Assembly (NCBI RefSeq): GCF_040939455.1
Contig: NC_134116.1
Coordinates: forward strand, 69,767,900 to 69,831,899
DNA: 64,000 nt
Source of the DNA: Microcebus murinus
Lineage: Eukaryota; Chordata; Mammalia; Primates; Cheirogaleidae
Direction: 5' to 3'
This document shows positions 43,984 to 59,004 of the stretch, piece after piece. Below the pieces are notes generated by a model. The model had not been told where the DNA came from and searched no databases. It saw only the letters and a list, made by a program, of their open reading frames with translations. The translations under genes and the position numbers were made by a program. Positions within the stretch are counted from its first letter, which is position 1. Each line of letters opens with the position of its first letter.

Positions 43984-45599
43984 TTTTCTCATTCATACAT
44001 ATTTCCACTGAAAGACATGCAAGCTGCTTCTCCTGAGGCTTGGGAACTCATTAGAGGTAAGGGAATGATTGGGATCAATGACACTAGTGTCTTCAGTTTT
44101 TGTCATTATTTTGATAATATGGAACTGAAATTATCATTCCTGCTTGGGATAAGAAACTACACAAACTGGAACCCAGAGGTATCTGCCAGTGTTGGTCACT
44201 GCACATGTGTGTCCCCTATAAGCAGAGTGGCATTTTCTGCCTATCACTTAAAGAATTAAAACATCATGTTTGAAAGTCTGAGAACTTAAAGCTGTAACCA
44301 GACCGTGACACACGAACAAAATGGCACCAGTGGTCATAGCAATTAAGAACTGCCTTGTGCTTTTTTTATCCATTCATGCCTGGGTGAATTTTAAAATTAT
44401 AATTTTTACTTTCTTTTCAACCAACCAGGTAATACTGAATTTTTTCCTTCAGTGTTGTTGCAAATATGCTAAAAATAGCGAGACCGTAACCAATTTTGAT
44501 TCTCATTACTTACACATGAAATCTTTAGTATAGCAAATGTTTACTGCGAATGTTTCCTCTCATTCATTAGTGAGAGCAAGTTTCTCAGACATTTCTATTT
44601 ACACACCATACTCACATGATTTAGTTAATTAAATATCTTTCCAAGAACTTGGAGAAATGAGAAATATGTTTCATTTCTTTTGCAAAGCTTTTCCTGGAAG
44701 ACTGGGCTGGAAAGCTGGAACACTTAACCATAAAATATTGAGCTGGCAATTGAAGAGAATTCTTGCTGTGGTGCACTTTTCTAGGATAAGACATTTATAG
44801 GCATTTTGTAGTTCCAGGAAATAATCTTATACCTGTAACTGGGACTTATTTAGGCTTTCATAGACTTCTTAAGTGTGTGTTTAAAGTAGACTCGTGGAAG
44901 CAGTAATGGAGGAGAATCAAAGAAAACCAAACTCAAAGAAAGGGATTAACCTAATCAGTCGCATATGCCCTGTGCTATTTTAGAACATATATTTTAGATC
45001 CAAGCAATTAAATGTTTTCATATATATTGGAAAACCTCTACGATATTAATAATCTTTTCTGTTGCTGATGGAGATGGTCTCTCAATTCCAAGTGAAATGA
45101 AATTATTATAAACACAAAATTTAAGATGAAACTTTAAAATGTTTAAGATACAGCAAACCAATCCTCTCCGCACTTGAACATCAAATACAGTTTTGTCCGT
45201 TTCACTCTCCTTCATCAGGTGTATGTTTCTATAGTATTACCTCAATCAAGTGTGCTGTTGTTCTCAGTTTGCTCTTGTCTTTCACAACCGGGTGATTTAG
45301 AATGTTTACGTTTCACTGACATGGGAGGGGAGACTGTTCCTACCTCCTACCACCACCACCAATAAACTACCCAACTAATGATAAAAGTTGGTTGATATGC
45401 TACTTTAGAAGTGTGTCTATTTCTCATTTTGTCTTCTATGGTTTCATAAGTAGCCTTTAATAAGAAAAAAGTCTTCCTAGAATATGCCTTATTGTGGCTC
45501 TGTGTGCTGTAGACTGGGCCATGTTGCCCAGTGTTCATTCTGCATATCGGTTCATTCATCCCTTGGATATTTATTGAGCTCCTGAAAAGTCAGAACCAT
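43982..45599. other. Unique intron
   Basis: Nothing assigned except a short reversed L2-tail-like phrase at 45550-45585 (TTCATTCATCCCTTGGATAT, then TTATTGAGC). A (CCA)n run occurs at 45349-45360. Confidence 0.45.
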
Positions 45600-45770
45600 G
45601 TGATCTGGCCGGCTTTATCTGGAACCTGGCCCTGCCTTCCGTTCTTCTGCCATGGCTGGGTCTAGGCGCTTCTCGTTTCTTATTATATCATTCCCTGCCC
45701 CTGGCTGGTTCCCTTGCCTCTGGCCTTGCACCCCTAGCTCTGTTCACACTGCCTCCTCCAGTTCTCACTA

Positions 45771-46120
<350 letters not shown>

Positions 46121-46600
46121 CTTGTAGATTAAGGAGATTCCTTGTCACTCTTTCCCCAGTCCCTGTAAATGCCCCCAAATGCCCTACATCATCTGGCCCT
46201 TACCTGCCACTTGGGACTCCTCTTCATCCCCCTCTGTTCTAACGGAATGGCTCAGTAGTGAAGAATGGCTGGCAGTTCTTTCCACACTCTCGGTGCTGCC
46301 TGAGACCTCTCCCGCCCTGGACCATGCTGTTCTGTGGCCAGGGGGACCTTCTCTTCTCTTCACCTAGTTTATCACATTCTTTAAAATGTACCTAAAGTTT
46401 TACCTCCACCAGGAGCCTCCACTGACTCACCCACCCCCAGATGGGGTAAGTGTCCCTTTTCTGAGCTTCCAGAACCCTCTACACACACCTCTGTCTTCTC
46501 CCAGCATGCTTAGCACTTTATGTTGAAATGATCTGCATGGATTTGTCTCTCCCTGTCTTCTGAAGGTTTACCCAAGGTCAAGACTGCATCCTCCTCACCT

Positions 46601-47439
46601 TGGCATGCCAGTGCTAGTGCAGAAGGGATGCAAGAGAATAATTTGCTTATGGAGCTTTACTAGATTCCTTGATAAGAGCATTGCTGTTTTCTGTATTCTT
46701 TTAAACAAAAGAGATAATCTTCACTGTTCCTTTTTTTTTTTCCCCTACTTTCTGAATTCTTATAGCATATTTTAAAGATTTCACCTACCTTTACTTTTCT
46801 TTGTGGTTGCTGTGTACAGTCTAAGCAAAGTCTCCTGGAAAGTTGTGTGATCTGGAAGACATTTCATCAATTTTCTACTGCTTTAAAATAAATATTCAAA
46901 GTATTTCTTTCCTTTTGGGACATATGTATGTTAAGTATCTCATCCCTGAAGTTTTCCTGAATGATTATGTCAAAGTAAAGCACTCTCCTTGTATTGTTCT
47001 AAGAATTTTGGAGGAGAAAAAGAGCAATTTTTGTTAAGGAAGGTTTTAGGTTTAATCTGAGCTCTCCTTCGTCTTCTCTTTGTTCCCTCTGCTCCTCGTG
47101 TGCACGTGACAATGCAGACTCAGGAGGGAAGAATAATCACAAGGGAAGAACCCAAGTGTGTGTAGACTGATGCACGGAGCTTGTCAAGCTGCCTCCCCTG
47201 CCCTGAACACTTCCGGGTGTGGTTCTCTCTTAGGCACATTGATTGGTACCTTTCCATATGCTGTTCCCTCTTTTCCTTGAAGAAACTCTTACCGCTGCCT
47301 CAAGACCTAGCTCAAAGATAAGAGCGTGTAGAGATAGGTGCCCAGTGCATATTAGTTTTCCTCCCCCTGTTCCCAGGCTGCAATAATCCCCCCAGCCCCC
47401 TCTGCGAGAGCCCTCCCAGTGCGGGGTGCCGGTTACACG
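46601..47439. other. Intronic sequence, nothing firm
   Basis: A T11 run near 46731. A possible L2 scrap at 47250-47320 (TGCTGTTCCCTCTTTTCC, CAAGACCTAGCTCAAAG). Confidence 0.4.
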
Positions 47440-47615
47440 CTGGGGCTCTGGCATCAGCCTCAACCAAGTTCAAGTTCTAGCTCAGAGGCTATGTGGCTCT
47501 GTGGCCCCGTGGAAGTTTCTTGCCATGCTAAGTCTTGAAGTCTTCATCTTTAAAATGGGGTTGCACTTGCACCTAGCTCATAGCATTGAACAGTAAGATG
47601 GTGTGTGTGAAAGAA
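47440..47615 (+). mobile_element. MIR SINE
   Basis: GGGGCTCTGGCATCAGCCTC, AAGTTCAAGTTCTAGCTC, ATCTTTAAAATGGGGTTGC and ACCTAGCTCATAGCATTG match MIR in order. Confidence 0.8.
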
Positions 47616-47629
47616 CTCCAGGTGCTGTA

Positions 47630-48355
47630 TGCCATGTCTGAAATGCTTGGGACCAGAAGTATTTCAGAGTTCAGATATTTTTGGATTTTGGAATATTTGC
47701 ATATATATAATGGGATATCTTGGAGATGGGACCCAAGTCTAAACACAAAATTTATGTTTCATATATACATTATACACATAGCTTAAAGGTCATTTTATAC
47801 AGTATTTTTAATCATTTTGTGCATGAAACAAAGTCATGTACCTTGAGCCATCAGAAAGCAAAGATGTCACTCTGTCAGCCACCCATGTGGACAATCTGCG
47901 GCTCTTTGGCATCACCATCACGCCGAATGACTTTCTGTGCTACTGATAAGCAATCATTTTCTTACACTTATTCACACGTAAGTACTCAGGAAAAAATGAG
48001 ACACACCATTAACACAGTGAAAAGTAATAAGGTGTTCAGGGGAGCTGAGCAGCACAGTAGCATCGCCAGAATACCTGTGCCGGCTGTGAGGTGACAGCAG
48101 CAACAGCAGACAACAGCAGGCCTTCGGTCTCCACCCACGAAGCTGTGTTTTGATTACAATGTCACCGCATACTGCACGGCAACCCCCTCAGGCACGCTGA
48201 ATAAACTGTGTTGTGTGCCTTCACTTTGACTGCCAGCTGTCACATGAGGTCAGGTGTGGGATTTCCCACTTGTGGCATGATGCTAGCACTCCGTTTTGGA
48301 GTTTGAAGCATTTCAGAGTTCGGGTTTTCAGATCAGGGATGCTCAGCCTCTGTAA
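47630..48355. mobile_element. TcMar-Tigger-like DNA transposon
   Basis: The left end carries AAATGCTTGGGACCAGAAGT, TTTCAGAGTTCAGATATTTT and GGATTTTGGAATATTTGCAT. The right end carries GAAGCATTTCAGAGTTCGGG and ATCAGGGATGCTCAGCCTCT, an inverted partner. This pattern is the Tigger/MER2-type terminus as I recall it. The interior holds a (CAG)n-like patch at 48087-48115 and no transposase frame. Confidence 0.6.
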
Positions 48356-49129
48356 GCATCGTGACTGGCACTCAGGACGTGCTCAAGGACGGGTCAGTTA
48401 TCCAGGGCTTTGTCGAAGTTGTTAATGTGTCTGCCTTTCTTCTTTCAGGGATAGAGGTAGGCTTTTATTCTTCTTTGTAGATCTTCAGTGTCTGGCACGA
48501 AGTGCATGTGCAAGAAGTATTTGCCAAGTGGACAAATTAGTAAATGAATTTGCAGTGGAGTTGGGAGTCTTTCCTATCCTTCTGGAAAAGCTGCCTCCTC
48601 CCTTTGCCATCTGGAGGCCCTGTCCCCCTCCCCACTTCAACGGTTCAGACCCTTGAGGGGAATTAACCAAGATAAGGTCTATGCCCTTGGTTTTATCTGG
48701 TTTCTCCATTCAGTCTTGATTAAACAAATACTACCGGGCTCCTCTTGTGTGTCTAGGCAGGACTTCCTACCTGAAAGTCGACACTGCTGCAGATGTGTGC
48801 ATTTGTGTTGGTGTGAAGTCCTGGGGAGAGCTGAGTCCCTGTGTCCGCATATTCCAGTTGTGCCTCTTTCTCCCTCGAAGGTACCAGGGACTTTCTCTTT
48901 ATGTCTCCAGCCAAGAAAAATGCCCTTGAATCATACAAGGCTGTTCACCTTGTGCTGAAATCTACAAGTGAACAGGTGAAGATCCCGAGGTGTCCAGTAA
49001 GAGGGGCTCCAGTGTTGCTTGTAGAGAATGGGATGGTGAGACATGGTCAAGGGACACACACTGCCCATGTTAGGGGACTGTCGCTTTGCCATAAGAGAGT
49101 GTAAAAGTGGACTATTGTAAAACCCTTTG
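48356..49129. other. Intronic sequence with an L2 3' end
   Basis: An L2-like end at 48470-48548 (GATCTTCAGTGTCTGGCACG, then ACAAATTAGTAAATGAAT). The rest is unassigned. Confidence 0.45.
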
Positions 49130-49215
49130 TGGGCTGTGAACTCCTTCAGGGCATAAACTGCACCCTGCACAGTTTCTGGGCTCCTCCAAAATACTTGGCA
49201 CATTTCATTTAATTG
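49130..49215 (+). mobile_element. L2 3' end
   Basis: GGGCTGTGAACTCCTTCAGG, GCATAAACTGCACCCTGCAC and CAAAATACTTGGCACATTTC match the L2 terminus. Confidence 0.55.
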
Positions 49216-50149
49216 TCTGATCACTGTCTCTTGGAAACCAACTAACATCCCACTTGAATTTTCCAAAGTCTCAGGCACAGGAACACTTCACAAATATGTT
49301 AGTAAATCAGACAGAAAAAACTTGACAATGTTTCCCCAATTATGTGTGTTAGGGATGATTCCACTAAATTAAATTAGTTTTAGAGCTCCTTATTCATCAG
49401 TGACTCATTGCAGATTTGTGGAAAGAGAAAATCGATTTACCTTGGCTTTGACTCATCCTGTGGGGGTTAAGCACTTACTGATTAAGGTAACAGTCATCAA
49501 AAGCTGTAGGAAATAATGCAATAATGCCCATATTGTAGCGAAAACTCTTACAGAATAAAAGTGCAGAAAGCAAAAAAAAAAAAAACAGTCTACCCATGGG
49601 TGATCAGTACAGGTATTTAAGGAGAGAGGTGAAACAGATTCTCTAAGAGATAGTGATTGCATAATACAGTGTGTGACATTCTCCTCAGCAAGGGGAGGGC
49701 ACATGAGAGCATAAAAGTCCCCTGTGATGGGGTAAATTAGTGGTACTAGCCAAGATAACTTCTTTGAATCATTTGAGGCTATTTACATTACGTTAAAACC
49801 CACGCTGTAGCACGTGCTGTTATAGGGCATCTGCACTTATGTGACATTATACAATCCCAGGGATCAGAACAATGACAGACACATAGAAGGGACAGTTGAA
49901 AAATCCCCCTCCATCTGCCCTGCTCCCTAACCACAATGAAAAGAGTGAGAGAATTTGGAAAGGACAAGCGGACAGATGACAATAAACAAGGGGCAAAGGG
50001 GGTCTCAAAAGATGAGTCCTCTGAAAACCTAGTCACGTTGCTAGTGTTTCCTGGCGAAGCTGTTTCCTACCTGGTGCAGGTGATGCTGTGGAAATGTGGA
50101 TACAAGTCACAGCACTTTATTTTTCACACAACTCTACTCAAAACACACC
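49216..50149. other. Intronic sequence, nothing recognised
   Basis: An A13 run at 49572-49585. No repeat or gene assigned. Confidence 0.4.
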
Positions 50150-50340
50150 ACAATTTATTTTTTATAGCAGCTTTATTGAGACATGATTCACGTACCATAG
50201 AACTCACCCACTGAAAGTGTGCAATTCCATGGTTTTTAGTATAGTCACAGATTTGTGAAGCCGTCACCATGATCAATTTTAGAACATTTTCTTCACCCCA
50301 GAAATAAACTCCGTGCCTATTAGCAGTCCTATAATTCATT
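50150..50340 (-). mobile_element. L1M-type 3' UTR fragment, antisense
   Basis: AGCTTTATTGAGACATGATT, GAACTCACCCACTGAAAGTG, TAGTATAGTCACAGATTTGT and AGAAATAAACTCCGTGCCTA then TTAGCAGTC match the reversed L1M 3' end. Confidence 0.85.
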
Positions 50341-50829
50341 TTTATTCAAACATAAAAAGAAAACTCCTATATTTATAAACTTAGACTTACAATATAGTCA
50401 TTTTTGTTTTGCAAAAGTAATGTTATAATTGGGCATAAAACAACTAAGACTTATTTATAACTCTTACAGGGAAATAGTAACTTGAAAGCTTGAAAGTTTT
50501 TAAGAATTACGGATTAATCCAGCTTGGCTCTTTGTCAGCATTTTTATGTCTTTAAAAAAAATTATGAAATTCAACATTTTGTGCTATTTCCTTGAGACCA
50601 AACTCCACTGTGCATTTATCTAAGTCATGCATATTATTGGTCATTTCCAGAACCTATAATGTCACCCATCTAATAAGAACATTCCTTGAAAATACTTTGT
50701 GACCTTTTATTTGAATATCATGTTGGATGTTCTCCCTACATTAATTAATTCCCAGAGCCTATAAAAGAAAAAGTTGGCCAGCAAGAATGTAAAACAATTA
50801 ATTCTATATGGCAAAACACTAAAAAATTA
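50341..50829. other. AT-rich intron, nothing assigned
   Basis: Possibly old LINE sequence between the two L1M pieces, but no family phrase was recognised. Confidence 0.35.
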
Positions 50830-51490
50830 AAGTCAGGAGACAAAGAAGAAATGCTATGTTTGTAAAAAACGTGTCCTACAAAAGGCTAAATTTCATAATG
50901 TACAAAGAACATTTGCCAATCGATAAAGAAAAGGAGAAACAACAGGAAAATGAATGAGGGATATTAACAGGCAGTTCACAAGACAGCAAGTCCCAATGGC
51001 TTATTAAATATATGGAAAAAAATTTTTCAGTTTACTAAGTTATAAAGAAATGTCACCTAACACAACAGTGAAATCCCATTTTTACTCAACAGGTAAAGAA
51101 AATGTTGTAAAAGGGCAGAGAAACTCAGTCTCACAGAGTTTCTGAGAATTTGAATAGTGCCGAACAACACCAATTTGTAAACATTTTAAAGGCACATGTA
51201 TCTTTGATCATTGATCCGGCAGCTCTGTCTCTAGAAATTTTGTGCACAAGTATACAAAAGTATATTATAAGGTTTATTGTAGTTTATTTGTAATCACAAA
51301 AATCAAGAGAGAAAATATAAAATCTATCAGTAGAAGTCTAGTTAAACAAAATATGGAATATCCGTTTAATGGAATATTATGCTGTCACTAATAAGAATTA
51401 GGTCAACAACCTAAAAGGGCCAATATTGTAAGTTGTCCTCTATGTAAAAAAAATCATGATATCAATATTATGTATTGTATTCCATTTTTA
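50830..51490 (+). mobile_element. L1M LINE ORF2/3' fragment
   Basis: CAGCTCTGTCTCTAGAAATT, TTATTGTAGTTTATTTGTAA and AAAATATGGAATATCCGTTT followed by AATGGAATATTATGC follow the end of mammalian L1 ORF2. Many stops and indels. Confidence 0.65.
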
Positions 51491-51494
51491 TACC

Positions 51495-51745
51495 AGAATA
51501 CTTCCCCCAATGCAGGTAGCCCCTTGTTAGTTACACTACCTCCTGCCTCAAGGCATGAGGCCCCAGCTTTAAAACTCATGATCTGTCTTAGTCTAGAGAC
51601 AGATTGGAGGCAGCTTCTCCTGTTCTCCTGCAAGAAGTCTGTCATGTTAAAAATTCCTTTCTTCCTTGGCAATCCTCGTTGTCTCAATAGTTGGATCTCT
51701 GTGCAAAGAGCAACTGGACCTAGACTGAAACCCCTTTGTGGTTTC
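51495..51745 (+). mobile_element. LTR-like R-U5 remnant, family uncertain
   Basis: AAATTCCTTTCTTCCTTGGC, AATCCTCGTTGTCTCAATAG and a GGTTTCAACA end resemble ERV LTR 3' halves. No polyadenylation signal is evident. Tentative. Confidence 0.3.
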
Positions 51746-51828
51746 AACAACATGCTCACTATACTCTGTTTTATAATCTACTTTTTTTCACTCATAAATA
51801 TTCCATGTTGTTATATATTCTTTTATAA

Positions 51829-53938
<2,110 letters not shown>

Positions 53939-54080
53939 CTTTTTTTTTTTTTTCTTGTTTGAGAGGGAATCGGGGTCTCACTATGTTGCCCAGGCTGGCC
54001 TCGAACTCTTGGGCTCCAGCGATCTTCCCACCTCAGTCTCCCTAGTAGCTGGGACTACAGGTGTGGGCCACTGCACCTGG
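53939..54080 (-). mobile_element. FLAM (free left Alu monomer), antisense
   Basis: T-run, then GGGGTCTCACTATGTTGCCC, AGGCTGGCCTCGAACTCTTG and TAGTAGCTGGGACTACAGGT then GGGCCACTGCACCTGG. Confidence 0.85.
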
Positions 54081-56619
54081 CTTGAAAGTTTCTGTTTTTA
54101 TTGGTATAACTCTGTCCTTATAAAATAACCTAGCTACACGACATAAGAGATTAACTTATGCTCGCAAGATTATTTCCTAGATAATTGTCCTCCCTAGGTT
54201 TTCAGAGACTAGGAAACTGGAAGTTTTGTTTTTAAAATGATATTAATGGCCGTTCTCCCCAAACCAGAGTTCCCAAAATTCCCATTTGCTCATCCTTGTT
54301 TCCTGCACAGTCTCTTCCTCCTTGAGAGTGACTTACTCAAAGCAAGGTGGAAGGAGAAGGCTGAGAAGTGAGTGCAGCCTGCCTCGGGAGCCGTGAGCAA
54401 CCCCGATCACACAGCCAGAAACCCAGAGAACAGGACAACAGGTCACACAAGTGGTGGCAGACCCTTTGGCTGGTTGTGAACTATTTTAACAGTTCCACCC
54501 TGCACTCAGAGACCCTTTGTTGCTGCTTGCATGTGTGAGTCCAGCCTAATACTGGGATATTCGTCAGGAATGCCATATCTGCTCGGTTCACCTCACCTCC
54601 TCGCCCACTTGGACAGGTCACCTGTGGCACTTGGACCACCTGTAATTTCCCCAAACCATTTAGTAACATGTAGCAAGCATCATGAACAAGTGTGTCACCA
54701 GCTACACGATTGCCAATGTAGATTGCAGGATTTATCTCCAGAGATAAACTCTTGCTTTTCCAAAAAGATAAGCAACTCAGAAATCTGTTTTCTTTCCGAC
54801 TGCACTGCAAGCAAGCTGTCTGGGGAGCCGGCCTGGAGCTGAAAGCACAGTCGGTTTCTCGGCAAGGCGCCGGGAAGGACCGGAGGAGGAGTGATCATGG
54901 TGAAGCTCAGACTCTGTCAAGTGTAGCTTCTAGAAATTTATTTTTTACTTATATCGAACCTGTGAAACTTTGTCTCTGGTTTTTTGGGTTTTTTTTTTTT
55001 TTAATGTTTTATCCTATTTAATCTGTAAATGAAATAACCTAGCTTGCTGTTTTCTCTGGAGCAGCGGAAGTGTCGGGAAAGCTACTGACAGACTCGACAA
55101 AAGCGGCCCCAACGCGTGGGCGTTGTCTGGTTCTTGTACTGAGTTATAACAAAAAGGAGAGAATTTATCTCATCCCTGTTTCCGTAGTTCTCTCATGCTG
55201 CTTTCTTCAAAGAGTGCCCTACAAGCCCATAGGCATAACTGATTCACCAAAAACTAATTTGTATGCAGCACTTAATTTAATTTCTCGGGTGGATCTCTCC
55301 CGTGGCTGTCTTCCGAGGGCTTTTAGAAAAAAAGGCTTTGCTTGGGCAGCACCAGTGGGGGACTTGTGCTAACATCCTTTGTTTCTTTAGGGCAGGTACT
55401 TCTGCCCTAGACTTCCCCCAAGAAGTCATTAATTCCAAAGCCTGCCGATATTTAGGGCAATATCTAAACCATTGTGAGAGAAACACGATTGGCTGCCGTA
55501 CTTTTAAGTGTATCCCTTGAAAGGAAATGAAAGCTCTCTTAAGAACCCATTCCGCCTGTATTAGCTAGCAGCTTTCCCTGATGTCTAAGGGACCTTCTGC
55601 TACAATTTTAATTATCTCCATTGGGGGGTACTATTATTTTAGGTGCAGAACACCTTTTTATACTATCACCATAATAATTATTTGTGATAGAAAAACAATC
55701 ACAGAGTATTTCCAACGTTTTACTTCTTCAGACCATAGAATCAGTACTCGATCATTACTTGTGCCTTCTAAAGCCCTAGTAATTTTCATTTCTCAATGGT
55801 GGGTCACAGACCAACAGCTTGATTCTTAGGTAGGGTAAGCCTAATTCAATTTCTGATTTTTTGTGTTCTGCCCAACACACACACACAGATTTGTGTTACC
55901 CATCTCGTCCCTGAAACAGCTAAGTTTGCTGGCCTCTGTGATTGCCCCTGATCCTGGAGGGTAAGACGTCTTAATTAAATTCTACCCCAGTGAGACTTTG
56001 CTCAGGAGGATGTTTGCATCACTAGTCTTTTCACTTGGTCCCTTTAAAGTAACCAGGTAACTTCAGCTTGTTGTTTATTGTGACATTCTGATTACTTTCT
56101 TCCGCCCAACAGTCTGAATGCGTTATTCCTGGTCTTACAGTTAGAGGTTTTATTCTTGGTTTCCAATTGAATTTTTATTTATTTTTTTCCTAGAGATGAT
56201 AGTTCAAGCTCAACGATGATTTTTGTTGGAGAATTATCTTCCCAAGTCTTGTCTTTACCTCAAGACAAGGAAGCGGTGACCCTCAAAGTCCCGTTCACCC
56301 AACGTAGACTCAGGTTTGAAGGTCCTTTCTCAAAGCTCGGCTGAGTTCCCTTTAAACATGGACTGGCCCTTCCTTGCTGGCAGTCTTTGTCCCCAATCAA
56401 GATTGATGCCCTCTTCACAGGACATCTAGATGAGAGGACATGCTTTTCTGGAAGCTTCCTTTATATAGGAGCCCCTCCTCCCACCCAGAGCCTGGTCCTT
56501 CTGTTTTAACTGACCTGGTGACTATCTGAACATGACAGGCCCACTTTGCTCTTCTTAACTGTCCTATGGAACTTTCCTTGAAGGTGTACATTCTAGTAGA
56601 GCAACTCCCCTAAACCTCC
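54081..56619. other. Long unique intron stretch
   Basis: No repeat family assigned over 2.5 kb apart from a T-run at 54989-55001 and a short (CA)n at 55876-55887. Open frames of about 100 codons on both strands at 54481-54842 overlap each other antisense and show no domain. Confidence 0.45.
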
Positions 56620-57031
56620 TTAATTATAAGAACCACACAGGGAACTTACTAAAAATATACATTCCCAGACCCACCATATCAAAACTTCAGGGGAAGGGGC
56701 TTGGAAAGTTGAGTGTTAACAGTACCCCCAAGTCATCAGAGAAGTCTAGGAACATTACCATAAAATATCACTCTCTAAATAAAATGCTTGAGTATGTCCG
56801 TTATGTAATAATGCTTTGTAGAGTTGCTAATTTGTATTTATTACCATCTGTGGCCTTGTTTCCCAAGTTATTCCTTGAGTATGAGAAGAAAATCATAGTC
56901 AGTTTGTTTAAGGTCCAGAGGCCTGGCCTTTGGGATGGGGACCCCTGGGGACTGGGCCCAGGAACCTTGTTTTCTCACCTGCTTCTGCAGGTGATTCTTG
57001 TGCTGACTAATACTTGAGAACCACTGGTCTA
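56620..57031 (-). mobile_element. MER5-type hAT-Charlie element, interrupted
   Basis: The left half has ATAAGAACCACACAGGGAAC and ATTCCCAGACCCACCATATC. The right half has TGGGCCCAGGAACCTTG, GCAGGTGATTCTTGTGCTG and ACTTGAGAACCACTG. About 160 bp of other sequence separates them. Confidence 0.45.
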
Positions 57032-57049
57032 AGGTTCCCCTCCACACTT

Positions 57050-57232
57050 CTAGAGCAGTTCTTCGCAAGCTTTCATGTGAATAGGAATCACCAGCGATGT
57101 TGGAGAAATGCGTGTTCTGATTCAGTAGGTCTTGGATGGGGCCTGAGATACCTGCCAGTGCCCAGGTAATGCTGCAGCTGCTGGTGCGTGGATCCCATAT
57201 GCAGCAAGCTGCTAGACACCTTCGCTGGCCAA
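57050..57232 (+). mobile_element. MER5A hAT-Charlie element
   Basis: AGAGCAGTTCTTCGCAAGC, GAATAGGAATCACCAGCG, CTGATTCAGTAGGTCTTGGA and TGGGGCCTGAGATACCTGC, then GGTAATGCTGCAGCTGCTGG. Near full length. Confidence 0.75.
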
Positions 57233-58049
57233 AATGACCCCAGCTATTGGACAGCACAGAGCTTACAACTTTGTTTTACGGGAAGAAGAGTGGACCCCAT
57301 GCTTTCACTAGTCATAATCTCTTTCGGGTGCCCAGGATAATTCAAAACAATAATTTACCCTTTGTGAATGACAAACCGGGAGTCCCCAACTATCACCACT
57401 GTGTGCTCCTGAGAAACTGCAAATGTTTTACCTTTTTATGGGAGCCCCCCCACCCCACTCTCCTGATCCCTGACTCGCTTGTGCCTGTGCTAGACACCTG
57501 AGCTTTGGGGGCACTGGCTCAAAGATGTACACCTATTCTTTTTTCTGCATAAGTCAGGCATAAAGTAGCCTGACCCAAGAGAGATAATCAAATTTTATTT
57601 CAGTTCATACATTTATGCTCTTTTTTTGGTTAGTGGTGGTTTCTTTTGTGTCCTTTTCTTTCCTCTAGGAGGAATTCTTACTCATTTGCTAGTTCTCAGT
57701 TCTTGAGTAATTTATCTATCTTTTTATTTCTTATTATCTTTCAGATCCTTCCCATCTTGTAGCTAATGAAAACCAGGTGGTCGTGAGTTGTCAATAAATA
57801 TGAACTCTTGGTCTTCTTCCAAAATCTGCTTTCGGCTGGGTCTTAGGATGATAGTTTGTTGTTTTGTGAACTTGAGTTGTGGCAAAATCTGAAGTAGAAC
57901 AGATATTTGCTGCTTTTCCCAGACTGATTTGTCTTACTAATTTATCCATCATACTTTTAGTTTAGTCCTTTTTTCCAAATGTCACATTGAACAATTACTT
58001 CAAACCCTGAACTTCTGGAGTTCCCTCAGTAATTTTCTTATCCATATAC
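57233..58049. other. Intronic sequence, nothing recognised
   Basis: A T-rich block at 57600-57760. No repeat or gene assigned. Confidence 0.4.
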
Positions 58050-58250
58050 CAGAGAATGGCAAAAAGCTGTCTAGTCTGTGGACTCACACCATCAGGATCA
58101 CTTGGGTTTAAAAAAAATTTTTTTAATGCCCCAGGTCCCACCTCCAGTGATTCCAGTTCAGTAGATCCAGGAAAGGGCGAAGAATCTGCATCTTTAAAGA
58201 GCTGGAAAGTCTGCCCTTTATCTTGCAGGAAGATCGTAGGCCATTCTAGA
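58050..58250 (+). mobile_element. MER5-like hAT-Charlie element
   Basis: AGTCTGTGGACTCACACCAT, CAGGATCACTTGGGTTTAAA, AATGCCCCAGGTCCCACCTC, then TTCCAGTTCAGTAGATCCAG and AGAATCTGCATCTTTAAAG follow MER5A/B order. Confidence 0.55.
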
Positions 58251-58531
58251 TGCTGCATCTATCCTGTACTTGGGCACATGAAGTCAGACCCCTCAGCAGG
58301 ACTCAGCATTACACTGAGAAAGAGCACAAAGAGCCTGTAGGCTGAATTGTCCTGTCCCCCAGTCCCCATACAATCCGTCCTCAAGCTTTGTGGACTTATC
58401 CAAGTCGTTCTCTTCTATCCATTTCCATCACTTCTACCCTAGGCCAAGCCTAGATCGGACTCTTTGATCTCTTTCCTCTACACACCAGCCAGAGTTATCT
58501 TTTAGACTCATGGATCAAATTACACCACTGC

Positions 58532-58711
58532 TGTCTTAGTCTGTTTATGTTGCTATAAAGGAATACCTGAGGCTGGGTAATTGATAGAGAAGAGAGATTT
58601 GTTTGGCCTACACAAGAAGCATGGCACGGGCATCTGCATCTGGTGAGAGCCCCAGGCTGCCTCTGCTCATGGCAGAAGGGGACAGGGAGCTGCATGTACA
58701 GAGATCTCATG

Positions 58712-58760
<49 letters not shown>

Positions 58761-59004
58761 GGAAGGTACCAGGTTCTTTATAACAATCAGCTCTTAGGGG
58801 AACTCCCAGGGGAACTCTTATGGGGAACTAATAGGGTGAGAACTCCCTCATCACCAGGAGGAGGAGGAAGAAGGCACCAAACCATTCATGAGGGATCTGC
58901 TCCCATGACCCAAACACCTCCCATTAGCCCCCACCTCCAGTGTGATTCCAGGGGAATCACATTTCAGTGTGGGGTTCAGAAGGTCAAATATCCAAACTAT
59001 AGCA
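58532..59004 (-). mobile_element. MST-type MaLR LTR (ERVL-MaLR), antisense, inside L2
   Basis: It starts TGTCTTAGTCTGTTTATGTT and GCTATAAAGGAATACCTGAG, has CAAGAAGCATGGCACGGGCA and GCTCCCATGACCCAAACACC, and ends TCCAAACTATAGCA. The 5-bp duplication ACTGC at 58527-58531 and 59005-59009 is exact. No internal retroviral genes, so it is a solo LTR. A GA repeat at 58714-58757 lies within it. Confidence 0.9.
58714..58757. repeat. (GA)n microsatellite inside the MaLR LTR
   Basis: About 22 GA units where this LTR family normally has an imperfect GA-rich stretch, suggesting local expansion. Confidence 0.95.

Noticed and set aside
48060..48120. CAG-rich stretch as a triplet-repeat locus
   Set aside because: The CAG units are interrupted and few, and they lie within a Tigger-like element.
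58603..58797. Open frame with a long Arg-Glu run (also at 4299-4613)
   Set aside because: These are readings of (GA)n microsatellites, one inside a MaLR LTR.
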